DNA of 64,000 nucleotides from CAZUYC01 sp964624475 (lineage in GTDB: Bacteria > Myxococcota_A > UBA9160 > SMWR01), in the NCBI GenBank assembly GCA_964624475.1, contig CAZUYC010000083.1, positions 62,001 through 126,000 of the forward strand. Reading direction: 5' to 3'. The notes below the pieces were generated by a model. That model had not been told where the DNA came from. It did no database searches and worked only from the letters and a program-made list of their open reading frames with translations. Position 1 is the first letter of the stretch. Each line of letters opens with the position of its first letter. This document shows positions 53,301 to 61,964 of this stretch, in pieces. A program made the translations under genes and the position numbers.

Positions 53301-54441
53301 CTTCGATCTGGTCGAAGACCGTGGCGCCGGCGCCGTCGAAGTCGAGGTGCCAGGCGCGGGTGAGCGTGAGCCGGTCCGCGGCTGCGCCCTCGGTCCCGCG
53401 CTGCTTCTCCACGAGGCGCAGCGCCGTGCCAGGCTCGAGCCGGTAGGCCGGGAGCTGCCTCCACTCGCCGGGCAGCTCCGTCTGCGTCGGATCCACCGGC
53501 GGCGCGCCCTCGATCTCGATCCTGCGCAGCGCGGGGACCGTCTCCACGGCCCAGACCTCGCTCGCGTCCCACGCGGCGCCCTCCGGCTGGGCGGGGAGGG
53601 CGATGGCCGCGGCGGGGCCCTCGTGGCGGGCATCGACGCGCAGGTCGAAGCGGCCGGGCCGCAGCTGCACGCGCAGGCGTCCGTCGGGCTCGAGGCGCGC
53701 GGGCAGCGGGCCGGCGAGGCGCGTGGGCACGAAGCCGTCCGGCAGGACGCGCCCGAGCGCCTCCTCGCGCGCGGCGCCCGAGACGCGCAGCGTCACGACG
53801 GTCTCGAGGCGCAGCGGAACCTGGTCCACCACACGGCGGTGTACGTCGACCTCCACCTGGTTCTCGGCCGCGCTCGCGTCCGCGCCGGGCTCCGTCTCGC
53901 GCAGCCAGAGGCGCCCGGCGGCGTCGCGCTTGGGAAAGGGCACGGGCTGGCCGTCGAGACGGAGCTCGACGATCCCGGTCTCCGCCGGGACGAGGAGCAC
54001 CGGCGGCAGCGCCTTCCACACGAGCCGCCCGCTCACGCGGTGGAGGCCGCGCGCGAGGCGCAGGCCGGGGCGACCCTGGAGGTCGAGCACGGGAGCCGGG
54101 CTCCCGTCGAGGCGCACGTCCTCGGGCCAGGCGGCCGGCTCGGCCGTGCCGCCCGGTAGCCACACGTCGCTCTGCGCGCCGACCCAGAGCTGCTGCTCGA
54201 ATCTCCCGCCGCTCGCGCCGAGGTCGAGCTCGAGCCGCGCGGGCCAGACGCAGTGGCGCGCGCCGCTCGCGTACAGGAACGGGCAGCTCTCGACCTCGTG
54301 GCCGCGCAGCACCCAGTCGACCCAGGGCCGGAGCGGCTCGGGAACGGCGTCGCGCGCGAGCGGCTCGGCGCCGGCCGAGCCCGCGCACGCGAGCGCGACC
54401 AGGAGAGAAGCCAGCACCTGCTGCGCAATCTCGGCTCGCAT
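50302..54441 (-). CDS. Very large membrane-anchored protein of unknown function
   Basis: A 1,379-residue protein with a signal peptide (LASLLVALACAGSAGAEPL), several beta-rich extracytoplasmic domains and at least three hydrophobic clusters (about residues 485-600, 735-810 and the last 200). The signal and cysteine pairs suggest periplasmic or outer-face domains that recur after a second signal-like segment near 810 (APARAEF), so it may be two related modules joined. No enzyme motif is visible. It lies 9 bases downstream of the metallophosphoesterase gene and is co-transcribed with it. Codon use is as in neighbours. Confidence 0.75.
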   Translation of the reverse strand: MRAEIAQQVLASLLVALACAGSAGAEPLARDAVPEPLRPWVDWVLRGHEVESCPFLYASGARHCVWPARLELDLGASGGRFEQQLWVGAQSDVWLPGGTAEPAAWPEDVRLDGSPAPVLDLQGRPGLRLARGLHRVSGRLVWKALPPVLLVPAETGIVELRLDGQPVPFPKRDAAGRLWLRETEPGADASAAENQVEVDVHRRVVDQVPLRLETVVTLRVSGAAREEALGRVLPDGFVPTRLAGPLPARLEPDGRLRVQLRPGRFDLRVDARHEGPAAAIALPAQPEGAAWDASEVWAVETVPALRRIEIEGAPPVDPTQTELPGEWRQLPAYRLEPGTALRLVEKQRGTEGAAADRLTLTRAWHLDFDGAGATVFDQIEGELRLATRLEMGAATRLGRAAVNGADQPVTQRAGAELLGVEVPLGRVGIDADSRVEGGARRLPAVGWDHDFDALSATLALPPGWRLLHASGVDAASPTWIARWTLLDLFVVMVVAMATFRLFGARAGALALATLALTYTEPGAPRLLWVTVLAAEALHRVVSGGRLGAALRLLRTVSIGVLVLAAVPFAVSQLRAGLFPALERPWLAVVAEGEPGLAPSEVAREEMELELRDLGAADEALVTTLEEAAPAREKVLRSLPAQSSLRLRASRRAGYAPDPGARVQTGPGRPDWRWEEVRLGWSGPVERGQELRLWLLPPWLSGALALLRTALLAALVLRLVPRSRGGGAEILGRGPGPAPVAAALALAAWLAPAPARAEFPTPELLNDLRARLLAAPSCHPVCASASRLVLDVTPERLELRLSVDVAAETAIPLPAGADAEPAGFALDAVAVDGRPADAIQRIGGGPVFVRLGPGSHTILASGPLPPRATVEIPLPLQPRRVELAAPPRGWTLLGLHPDGHVEGALQLVRDAAPGSGAGGERLEPSEIPPFVSVTRTLSLGLDWQVETTVARVAPPEGALVLEVPLLPGEAVTTPGVRVRDGRALVTLAPGAGAMAWSSLLPPREALALEAPREFLWSEVWQLDASPIWHVTAAGIPPVDSANAGRRFREWRPWPGEKVALAVERPAGAGGATLTLDRSQLMLRPGIRATDATLALRLRSSQGGQHLITLPEGAELERISVGGAEQPPRQEGRRVPIPLAPGAREVELRWREPRGISAWLRGPEVDLGLPSVNAHIALEVPPSRWVLFAGGPRLGPSVLFWPVLLVVAGLSLGLGRIAWTPLRARHWLGLGVGLTQAPLPAAALVVVWLLALGGRGRLSEAERARSALAFDALQIALVGLTVGALVALVLAIEAGLLGTPAMQIAGNGSDAGVLRWYQDRSDPLLPQPWVLSVSLWIYRGAMLAWSLWVAQALLGWLRWGFRQWSAGGYWARLRSPRVAAR

Positions 54442-54450
54442 GGCGTGCTC

Positions 54451-56364
54451 CTAGCGCCGCGCGAAGGTGCCCGAGCCCGGGACGGCCCGGTCGCCGAAGC
54501 GGCTCGGGCGCCAGGCGAGCGTCACGTAGTTGGGCTCACCTGCGTCGAAGTCGGTCGCGGTCACGTTCAGGCGCACGGCGTCCCAGGCGCCGCCGCGGCG
54601 CTCGTCGAGGAGGTCGCGCGGGATCGCGATCTCGGCCGCGAAGCCCCCGGGCGTGCGGTAGGCCGCGAAGCGCACCCCCTCCGGCGTCGGGCCCGCGAAG
54701 AGCGCCATCGCCCCGTCGCGCCGCGGCTCCTCGAGCGTCGCCACGACGTGCACCAGCTTCGCCATGACACCGGAGCGGATCGCGGCGAAGAGGCTCAGGT
54801 TCGCCGAGCGCTCCGGGTCCGGCCGCGCGTCGACGGTCACGGAGACGTTGTCCTGCTCGCGGGCGGAGCGGTCCCTCCCGGCGACGACCGAGTCGTCCCG
54901 CACGTCGACGCCCACGTAGAGCGCCACCTCGTCCCAGCGCACGTCGAAGCGGAAGGAGGCGTCCTCGAGGCCGTGGTACCTGCCGTGCCCCACGATCTCG
55001 GCTGGCTGCTCGACCTCGAAGGCGAGCCGGCCCCACTCCGCCAGGTCGCCGTCGACCGCGATCCCCGCCGGCGCGCGCCGCGCGCGGAAGCGCTTTTCCG
55101 GGAGGATCAGCGAGTCGGTCGTGATCTCGACGCGCTCGCCCGAGGCGTCCTGCGTCGCGAGCGTCCAGCGCACGGGGGTCGGCGCCAGCGCCTCGTAGCG
55201 GTGGGTCGAACGCGCGCGCACCGGCACCGCCACCGACGCGACCTCGCGCGGCGCGACGGTGAGCTCGATCGGTCGCGGGTCGGGTTCGAGGTCGCGGCCG
55301 CGCTCGGGGAGCCCGCGCACGGAGAGCGGCTGCGCGCCCCGGTTCTCGATCCGGTAGCGCGCCGTCCCGCCGCGGAACACGTCACCGGAGCCCAGCAGCG
55401 GCTCGGTCGCGACGGCCCGCGCGAGCCGCTCCACCACGCGGCGGCGCTCCGCCGTCATCACGTCGGCCTCGAGGATGCCGTCGAGCCGGAGGTTCGCGAT
55501 CACGGGTCCGCTCGCGGTCATCGCGACCTGCGCCACGTGATCGAACTCGCCCCAGGCCGTGCCGCGCAGCCGGCTTCCCCCACCGGTGGTGGCGAGGGTG
55601 ATGAGCTGTCGATCGTTGCGGACGTGCTGCGTGTAACGGTGGTAGTGGCCGGCGAAGACCGTGTAGGGGCGCTGGCCCAGGAGCTCCTCCACGCGCAGCC
55701 AGTCCGGATTGACCTTCTCCACGTTCCAGAGCGGCTGGTGCAGGAAGACGAAGGTCCAGCGCGCGTCCGCGTTCTCGGCCAGGGCCCGCTCGAGCCAGGC
55801 CATCTGCTCGGCCTGCGTCCACGGGCCCGGGAGCGGCGTCTTGGGATCGTGCACCATGCCGAAGAGCTCGGAGTTGAGCACGACGAAGAGCACGTCCTTG
55901 TAGGAAAAATGGTAGTAGGAGGGCCCGAAGCGCGCGTGCCAGGCCTCGGCCATCACGGCGTTGCTCATGTCGTGGTTTCCCGGGGCGTAGAAGAAGGGCA
56001 TCTGGAGCGCGGCCACCGCCGCCTCGATCTCGTCCCACTGCCGATCGAGGACGACGGGATCCTCGCTGTAGCCCTCGATCAGGTCGCCGACGCTCACCAC
56101 GAACTCGGGGCGCACGAGGTTGATCCGCGGCATCGCCGACTCGAAGACGCCGTCGCGGTGGTCGCCCGTGCGGTCGGTCACGACGACGAAGCGGAACTCC
56201 TCGGGCTCGCGCAGCGCTGCGAGGCTCGTCCACGGCGCGGGGCCCTGCGGCGCCGGCGCGGCGATGGTCTCGGGGCCCGCGCCGGGCCGGACGGCGAGCA
56301 GGGCGCCGCAGCCCAGCGCGGTTCCGAGGGCGAGGGCCTGGCCGACCAGGGAGCGCTGGCGCAT
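54451..56364 (-). CDS. Exported calcineurin-like phosphoesterase with C-terminal CBM9-like domain
   Basis: A 637-residue exported protein. The phosphoesterase motifs run in order: VVTDRTGDHRDG, VGDLIEG, PGNHDMSN, HQP and GHYH. A middle beta-sandwich follows, then from about residue 450 a domain with FDVRWDEVALYVGVDVRDD, the CBM9/DOMON-like pattern common in exported enzymes. It probably hydrolyses a phosphoester in the periplasm. It is coupled to the 1,379-residue protein gene, so the two may act together at the envelope. Confidence 0.83.
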   Translation of the reverse strand: MRQRSLVGQALALGTALGCGALLAVRPGAGPETIAAPAPQGPAPWTSLAALREPEEFRFVVVTDRTGDHRDGVFESAMPRINLVRPEFVVSVGDLIEGYSEDPVVLDRQWDEIEAAVAALQMPFFYAPGNHDMSNAVMAEAWHARFGPSYYHFSYKDVLFVVLNSELFGMVHDPKTPLPGPWTQAEQMAWLERALAENADARWTFVFLHQPLWNVEKVNPDWLRVEELLGQRPYTVFAGHYHRYTQHVRNDRQLITLATTGGGSRLRGTAWGEFDHVAQVAMTASGPVIANLRLDGILEADVMTAERRRVVERLARAVATEPLLGSGDVFRGGTARYRIENRGAQPLSVRGLPERGRDLEPDPRPIELTVAPREVASVAVPVRARSTHRYEALAPTPVRWTLATQDASGERVEITTDSLILPEKRFRARRAPAGIAVDGDLAEWGRLAFEVEQPAEIVGHGRYHGLEDASFRFDVRWDEVALYVGVDVRDDSVVAGRDRSAREQDNVSVTVDARPDPERSANLSLFAAIRSGVMAKLVHVVATLEEPRRDGAMALFAGPTPEGVRFAAYRTPGGFAAEIAIPRDLLDERRGGAWDAVRLNVTATDFDAGEPNYVTLAWRPSRFGDRAVPGSGTFARR

Positions 56365-56437
56365 GGGATCCTCCGGGAGCGCGGGGCGATCGCGGGATTC
56401 TACCGTGCCGCCGCGGCTCGCGGGCTATCCTCGCCGG

Positions 56438-57103
56438 ATGGAGCGCTGGGCGATCCTGCTCGTCGCCCCCGCCGCGGTGGATCTGGACGTGTGGAACCGC
56501 AGGCTCCTCGATCTCTGCTGCGATGTCTCCGCGGCGGTGGGAGTGGAGAAGCTCGCCGTGCACCTGCGCGACGAGCCGGCGCGTGCGGTCCCCGAGCCGG
56601 ACGCGGCGGGAGCGGCCTGCTTCCACGCGCTGGTGGAGCTCTCCGGCGACTCGCGGGCGCAGGCCGCCGTCGCCGCGCTGCGGGACCAGGGTGGCCCGCA
56701 CGTCTACCGGGTCGAGTCGCGCCGCGTGAAGGCCTACCCGCGCAGCTGGCCCGACGGCGCGCGCACTCCGGGCGTCGAGGTGCTCGCCGCGATGCGGCGC
56801 AACCCCGCCCTCTCCCGCGACGACTTCGACGCGCAGTGGCGCGAGGTCCACGCCCCGCTCGCCCTCCGGCACCACCCGGGGCTGTGGGAGTACCGCCAGA
56901 ACACTGTCCTCGGCGTCGAGACGCCCGGCTCGCCCGCCTTCGACGGCATCGCGGTGCTCGGCTTCCCGAGCGTCGAGGACTGCGCCTCCCGGCTCCACGC
57001 CTCGCCACAGGACGGCGCCGCGATCCTCGCGGACCTCGGGCGCTTCGTCGACCTCGCGCGCAGCGAGGCGACCGTCACGGGCGAGTACCTGCTCCGGAGC
57101 TGA
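56438..57103 (+). CDS. EthD-domain-like protein
   Basis: A 221-residue protein with two ferredoxin-like halves. The second contains the EthD pattern: MRRNPALSRDDFDAQWREVH followed by a late HPGLWEYRQN. EthD-like proteins often accompany catabolic oxygenases or decarboxylases, but their role is unclear. The ATG at 56438 was chosen by its fit to the domain; it is divergent from the phosphoesterase gene. Confidence 0.75.
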   Translation: MERWAILLVAPAAVDLDVWNRRLLDLCCDVSAAVGVEKLAVHLRDEPARAVPEPDAAGAACFHALVELSGDSRAQAAVAALRDQGGPHVYRVESRRVKAYPRSWPDGARTPGVEVLAAMRRNPALSRDDFDAQWREVHAPLALRHHPGLWEYRQNTVLGVETPGSPAFDGIAVLGFPSVEDCASRLHASPQDGAAILADLGRFVDLARSEATVTGEYLLRS

Positions 57104-57121
57104 CCGAGGAGGTCCCGTCCG

Positions 57122-58678
57122 TCAAGGCCGAAGCCCGCGCGCCCGGCGGCCGCGGAGCGGGCGGAGCTCTGCCTGGACCTCCTCGATCCAGCGGCAGAGC
57201 AGGGGGCGCGTCTTGCGCGGGTCGATCAGGTCGTGGATGCCGAACTCCTCGGCGCGCGGGAGGATCGACTGCGCGCGCGCCACCTCCTCCTCGAGCTCGC
57301 GCCGGCGCGCCTCCGGGTCGGGGGCGGCCGCGATCTCGCGGCCGAAGGCCAGCGCCACGCCGCCCTCGACGGGCAGCGCGCCCGCCTCGGCGGAGGGCCA
57401 GGCGACGACCGTGGCGAAGCGGCCGAGGTGGATCCCGGCGGCCACGCCGAAGGCCTTGCGCAGCAGGACCGCAAGCCAGGGCACCTCGCTCTGCGAGGCC
57501 GCGAAGAGCGCCTGCATCCCATACCGGATCGTGCCGGCGCGCTCGGCCTCGAGGCCGATCATGAAGCCCGGCTCGTCGACGAGGCTCAGGATCGGCAGGT
57601 GGAAGGTGTCGCAGAAGTCGATGAAGCGGCGGACCTTCTGCGCGCCCTCGGCCGTCATCGAGCCGCCCGCGAAACGGCAGTCGTTCGCCAGCACGCCGAT
57701 CGGGTGGCCGTTCGCCCGCGCGAGGCCGGTCACCTGCTCGCGCGCGTAGCCGGTCGTCATCTCGAAGAAGGAGCCGCGGTCGACGACGAGCTCGATCGCG
57801 CGCCGCACCTTGTAGGCGCGGCGGCGCTCGCGCGGGACCAGCGAGAGGAGCTCCTCCTCCTCGCGCTCGGGCGGGTCGTCGCAGGAGAGCACGGGCGGCC
57901 CCTCGAAGACGCTCTGCGGGAGGTAGCCCAGGAAGGCCCGCGCCTGGCGGAAGACCTCGGCCTCGTCGGCCACGACGTTGTCGACGACTCCGCTCTTCGC
58001 GTGGACCTGGGAGCCTCCGAGCTCCTCCTTCGTGACCTTCTGGCGCAGCGCGCGCTCCACCAGCGCCGGGCCGCCCGTGAGCACCTGCGCCGTGTCGCGC
58101 GTCATGAGCGAGAAGTGCGAGGCCACGAGGCGCGCCGCCGGGAAGCCCGCCACCGGCCCGAGCGCGGCGCAGACGACGGGGACCGACGCCAGCGCCTCGA
58201 CGCAGAGCAGGTTCAGCAGCGAGGGCGCCGTCATGTCGTAGCCGGAGCGTCCGCGCACGCCGGTGGCGCCGGCGATCGAGGCGCCGCCGCCCTCGAGCAG
58301 GCGCACCAGGGGGATGCGGCGGCGGATCGCGAGCTCGTCCGCGAACTGGCCCTTCTTGATCCCGGCGGCCGAGTAGGCGGCGCCGCGGATCGTGAAGTCG
58401 TCGCCGCCGACGACAAAGGGCCGCCCGTCGATGCGCGCCACGCCCACCACGACGTTGGCCGGCTGGAAGGCCCGCAGGCGGCCCTCCGCGTCGAGCTCGG
58501 ACTCGCCGGTGAGGCCGCCCCACTCCTGGAAGCTCCCGGCGTCGGCGAGCGCCTCGATGCGCTCGCGTACGGTCCCGCGACCCTGCGCGTGCTGGCGCGC
58601 CACCGCCTCGGGGCCGCCGTGCCCGCGCGCGAGCTCGCGGCGGCGCTCGGCCTCCTCGACCTCGGGCTTCCAGCTCAT
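57122..58678 (-). CDS. Acyl-CoA carboxylase carboxyltransferase subunit
   Basis: A 518-residue carboxyltransferase with two crotonase-like halves: GGDDFTIRGAAYSAAGIKK and LLEGGGASIAGATG in the first, and LVDEPGFMIGLEAERAGTIRYG in the second. It moves carboxyl from biotin to propionyl-CoA, acetyl-CoA or another acyl-CoA. No biotin carboxylase or BCCP gene is nearby. Propionyl-CoA is a product of steroid breakdown, which is a reason to keep the link in mind. Confidence 0.88.
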   Translation of the reverse strand: MSWKPEVEEAERRRELARGHGGPEAVARQHAQGRGTVRERIEALADAGSFQEWGGLTGESELDAEGRLRAFQPANVVVGVARIDGRPFVVGGDDFTIRGAAYSAAGIKKGQFADELAIRRRIPLVRLLEGGGASIAGATGVRGRSGYDMTAPSLLNLLCVEALASVPVVCAALGPVAGFPAARLVASHFSLMTRDTAQVLTGGPALVERALRQKVTKEELGGSQVHAKSGVVDNVVADEAEVFRQARAFLGYLPQSVFEGPPVLSCDDPPEREEEELLSLVPRERRRAYKVRRAIELVVDRGSFFEMTTGYAREQVTGLARANGHPIGVLANDCRFAGGSMTAEGAQKVRRFIDFCDTFHLPILSLVDEPGFMIGLEAERAGTIRYGMQALFAASQSEVPWLAVLLRKAFGVAAGIHLGRFATVVAWPSAEAGALPVEGGVALAFGREIAAAPDPEARRRELEEEVARAQSILPRAEEFGIHDLIDPRKTRPLLCRWIEEVQAELRPLRGRRARGLRP

Positions 58679-58680
58679 GC

Positions 58681-58873
58681 GACTCCGCTCGCCTTCGGCT
58701 CGCTGCGCGCTTCGCTTGCGTTCATGCGGGCGGACGGCCGGCGAGGAGCCGGCCGGACGGCACTCCGCTCGCAGGCCCGGCAGGGGCCTGCCTTCGCTCG
58801 CCTTCGGCTCGCTGCGGGCCGAGCTCCACAGGAACTCCGGCCCGCTTGCGCTCGCTGCGCGCTTCGCTTGCGC
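58681..58873. repeat. Dispersed GC-rich repeat, copy D (largest)
   Basis: Two or three core units (ACTCCGCTCGC, CTTCGGCTCGCTGCG) alternate with self-complementary arms such as GCCGGC-gagga-GCCGGC and GCAGGCCC-ggca-GGGGCCTGC. It fills the gap between the carboxyltransferase start and the TetR stop. A 60-base part is close to copy B. Confidence 0.78.
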
Positions 58874-59506
58874 TCATGCCGGTCCCACGCTCCGCTCGCG
58901 GGCCGTCCGCTCGCCGCCGCCCTGGATCCCGCGCAGGGCGAGCTCGACGATCGGTCCGACGCTGCGCGGGTTCACCCGGCTCCCGTTCATCACCTTGACC
59001 GCGATCGGCCCCACGATCAGATCGGCGGCGAGGTCGACGTCGAGGTCGGCCGGCAGCTCCCCGCGAGCCACGGCGCGCTCGAGCGCGCGGATCAGCGGCT
59101 GGCGGCGCTCCTTCATCACCGGGTCGAAGAGCTTCGAGAGCTCTGGGTTGTGCGCGCGCTCGCCCGCGAGGCTCGGCAGCACCGTCGCCAGCGGCGTCTG
59201 GTTCACGATCTGGAGATAGCTGCGCAGCATCGCCGTCAGGTCCTCGACGAGGTTCCCGCTATCGGTCTCCTCGAGGGCCGGGAGCTGGCGGAAGGCCTCC
59301 ACCACGAGCGGGAGCTTCGACGCCCAGCGCCGGTAGATCGTCGCCTTGCCGACGCCGGCGCGCTGGGCCACGCCCTCGACCGTGAGACCCGAGAAGCCCA
59401 CCTCGACCAGCAGCTCGAGCGTCGCGTCGAGGATCGCCTTGTGGGCCTCCTCGCTCCGGGGCCGGCCGGCGCTCGGGGCAGCAGGGCTGTTCGCGTTGGC
59501 GCTCAA
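58874..59506 (-). CDS. TetR/AcrR family transcriptional regulator
   Basis: About 210 residues from a TTG at 59506, giving the usual TetR length. The HTH is AILDATLELLVEVGFSGLTV with GKATIYRRWASK. An ATG at 59620 would add 38 residues unlike TetR proteins and would put the probable operator and a -10-like TATAGT inside the coding region, so the shorter start is preferred. It is divergent from the DUF3604 gene and probably controls it, or the carboxyltransferase. Confidence 0.82.
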   Translation of the reverse strand: MSANANSPAAPSAGRPRSEEAHKAILDATLELLVEVGFSGLTVEGVAQRAGVGKATIYRRWASKLPLVVEAFRQLPALEETDSGNLVEDLTAMLRSYLQIVNQTPLATVLPSLAGERAHNPELSKLFDPVMKERRQPLIRALERAVARGELPADLDVDLAADLIVGPIAVKVMNGSRVNPRSVGPIVELALRGIQGGGERTARERSVGPA

Positions 59507-59595
59507 GGCCTCGTGATCCTCGCCGCTAGCTCCCGGGTCGCTGGAGCTGCCGGGGAGCAGCCCCCCGGGGCCCGAGCGCGTCGCGCTCAGGCAAT

Positions 59596-59614
59596 ACGAT
59601 ACTATACGTCTCGT
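59596..59614. promoter_or_regulatory. Imperfect palindrome, probable TetR operator
   Basis: ACGATAC and GTCTCGT face each other around TATAC (6 of 7 positions match), in an AT-rich island of a divergent region. It overlaps a minus-strand TATAGT. It fits a dimeric TetR site; binding is inferred. Confidence 0.4.
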
Positions 59615-59700
59615 TCTCATTCATCTTCGACGGAAGGCGCAGGCGCGCTGCGCTTGCGGAGTATGATGCCCCCCCCCGGCGGGACCGGGAGGAGGGACGC

Positions 59701-61950
59701 ATGGCGAGGCTGGTCCGGATCGCGGTGGCGCTCGCGGTGGTCTTCGGGGCCGCGCTCTTCGTGCTGTGGCCGGGGCCCGGCGAGCACCAGGGTCCGGGGG
59801 AGATCGCGGCCCCGCGTCTGCCCGATGCCGTGCTCGCCGCGCGGGGGCGCGCGCAGGCGGAGGCCCGCCACGGCCCAGGGGCCGCGCCGCGTGCCGCCGA
59901 GAAGCAGATCCTCTTCGGCGACCTCCACGTCCACACCACCTTCTCGACCGACGCCTTCTTCCGCAGCCTCCCGCTCGTCGCGGGCGAGGGCCTGCACCCG
60001 CCCGCCGACGCCTGCGACTTCGCGCGCATCTGCTCGCAGCTCGACTTCTGGAGCATCAACGACCACGCCGAGGCGATCACGCCCGAGCGCTGGGCCGAGA
60101 CGCAGGAGTCGATCCGCGAGTGCAACGCGGTGGCCGGCGACGAGGGGAACCCCGACGTCGTGGCCTTCCTCGGCTGGGAGTGGACGCAGGTCGGTCGCAC
60201 GCCGCAGGACCACTACGGGCACAAGAACGTCGTGCTGCGCGAGATCGCCCCCGGCGCCGTCCCGACGCGGCCGATCAGCGCGAGCCAGGGCGTGGTGGGC
60301 GCCGTCATGCGCCAGGGCTTCCCGTTCCGCGTCCGCGCGGGCCTCCCGCTCCTCGACTGGTCGAATCGCGAGAGCTACTACGACTTCTGGCGCTTCCTCG
60401 ACGAGATCCGCGGGGTTCCGGAGTGCCCCGAGGGCGTCCCGGTGCGCGATCTCCCCGACGACTGCCTCGAGTCGACCGAGACGCCCGACGTGCTCTTCGA
60501 GAAGCTCGCGCAGTGGGGCTTCGACTCGATCGTGATCCCGCACGGGAACACCTGGGGCTTCTACACGCCCGCGGGCTCGAGTTGGGACAAGCAGCTCGCG
60601 GGCGCGATGCACGACCCCGAGCGGCAGACGCTCGTCGAGGTCTACTCGGGTCACGGCAACTCCGAGGAGTACCGCGGGTTTCGCGCCGTCGACTTCGACG
60701 CGGCCGGCGAGCCCGTCTGCCCCGAGCCGCAGGCCGGCTACGAGCCCTGCTGCTGGCGCGCGGGCGAGCTGATCCGCGCGCGCTGCGCCGAGGACGCGTC
60801 GCCGGAGGAGTGCGACGAGCGCGCCGCGGAGGCGCGCCGCGGCTACGCGCGCATGGGCCAGCTCGGCCACCAGGTCGTCCCCGGGGCGACGGCGGAGGAC
60901 TGGAAGGGTTGCGGCCAGTGCCTCGACTGCTTCAACCCGGCCTTCAACTACCGCCCGGGCGGGTCGAGCCAGTACGCGCTCGCCATCTCGAACTTCGACG
61001 ACCCCGCCAAGCCGCGGCGCTTCGAGTTCGGCTTCATCGCTTCGAGCGACAACCACAGCGCGCGGCCCGGCACCGGCTACAAGGAGTACGCCCGCCGCGA
61101 GATGACCGAGGCCACCGGCGCGCGCGACGAGGCCTGGCAGGAGCGGATCGCGGCGCCCGAGGCTCCGAGCGACCAGCCGCGCGTTCTCGATCTCGCCGAC
61201 TTCGATCCGACGTCGACGCGGGTCAACATCCTGCGCCTCGCGGAGACCGAGCGCCAGGCTTCGTTCTTCATGACCGGAGGTCTCGTCGCCGCGCACGCGG
61301 CCGGGCGCGACCGCGACGCGATCTGGGGCGCGCTGGGCCGCCGCGAGGTCTACGGCACGAGCGGCGAACGGATCCTGCTCTGGTTCGACCTCGTGAACGC
61401 GCCCGAGGGAGAGGTCCCGATGGGCTCGGCGGCCGCGCTCTCCTTCGCGCCGCGCTTCCGCGTGCGCGCGGTCGGCGCCTTCGAGCAGCTGCCGGGCTGC
61501 CCGGAGCTCGCGCACGAGGCGCTCCCGGCGGAGCGCCTGGAACGCCTCTGCCGCGGAGAGTGCTACCACCCCGGCGAGCAGCGCCGCCGCATCGCGCGCA
61601 TCGAGGTGGTGCGCATCCGCCCGCAGCTGCGGCCCGACGAGCCCGTGGCCGATCTCGTCGACGACCCCTGGCAGACCTTCGCGTGCCCGGCGGGCGCCGC
61701 GGGCTGCGTGGTCGAGTTCGAGGACGCGGAATTCGTGGCCGGTGCGCGCGAGGCCGTCTACTACGTGCGGGCGATCCAGGAGGCGACGCCCGCCGTCAAC
61801 TCGGCGAACCTCCGCTGCACGCTCGAGGACGGCAAGTGCGTGGAGGTCGACCCCTGCTACGGCGACTACCGCACGCCCTTCGACGACGACTGCCTCGCGA
61901 TGAACGAGGAGCGCGCCTGGTCCTCGCCGATTCGCGTGAGGCCGCAGTAG
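59701..61950 (+). CDS. DUF3604 exported protein (PHP-like)
   Basis: A 749-residue protein with an N-terminal hydrophobic anchor. FGDLHVHTTFSTDAFF and SINDHAEAI carry the HxH and Asp/His residues of a PHP-type metal site, and FGFIASSDNHSARPG is the later His/Asp site. These motifs define DUF3604, a family of unknown reaction, rich in environmental bacteria. Several Cys pairs (GCGQCLDCF) suggest disulfides outside the cytoplasm. It precedes a 2-hydroxyacid dehydrogenase gene by 14 bases. Confidence 0.85.
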   Translation: MARLVRIAVALAVVFGAALFVLWPGPGEHQGPGEIAAPRLPDAVLAARGRAQAEARHGPGAAPRAAEKQILFGDLHVHTTFSTDAFFRSLPLVAGEGLHPPADACDFARICSQLDFWSINDHAEAITPERWAETQESIRECNAVAGDEGNPDVVAFLGWEWTQVGRTPQDHYGHKNVVLREIAPGAVPTRPISASQGVVGAVMRQGFPFRVRAGLPLLDWSNRESYYDFWRFLDEIRGVPECPEGVPVRDLPDDCLESTETPDVLFEKLAQWGFDSIVIPHGNTWGFYTPAGSSWDKQLAGAMHDPERQTLVEVYSGHGNSEEYRGFRAVDFDAAGEPVCPEPQAGYEPCCWRAGELIRARCAEDASPEECDERAAEARRGYARMGQLGHQVVPGATAEDWKGCGQCLDCFNPAFNYRPGGSSQYALAISNFDDPAKPRRFEFGFIASSDNHSARPGTGYKEYARREMTEATGARDEAWQERIAAPEAPSDQPRVLDLADFDPTSTRVNILRLAETERQASFFMTGGLVAAHAAGRDRDAIWGALGRREVYGTSGERILLWFDLVNAPEGEVPMGSAAALSFAPRFRVRAVGAFEQLPGCPELAHEALPAERLERLCRGECYHPGEQRRRIARIEVVRIRPQLRPDEPVADLVDDPWQTFACPAGAAGCVVEFEDAEFVAGAREAVYYVRAIQEATPAVNSANLRCTLEDGKCVEVDPCYGDYRTPFDDDCLAMNEERAWSSPIRVRPQ

Positions 61951-61964
61951 GGCCCTGGTGGGAC

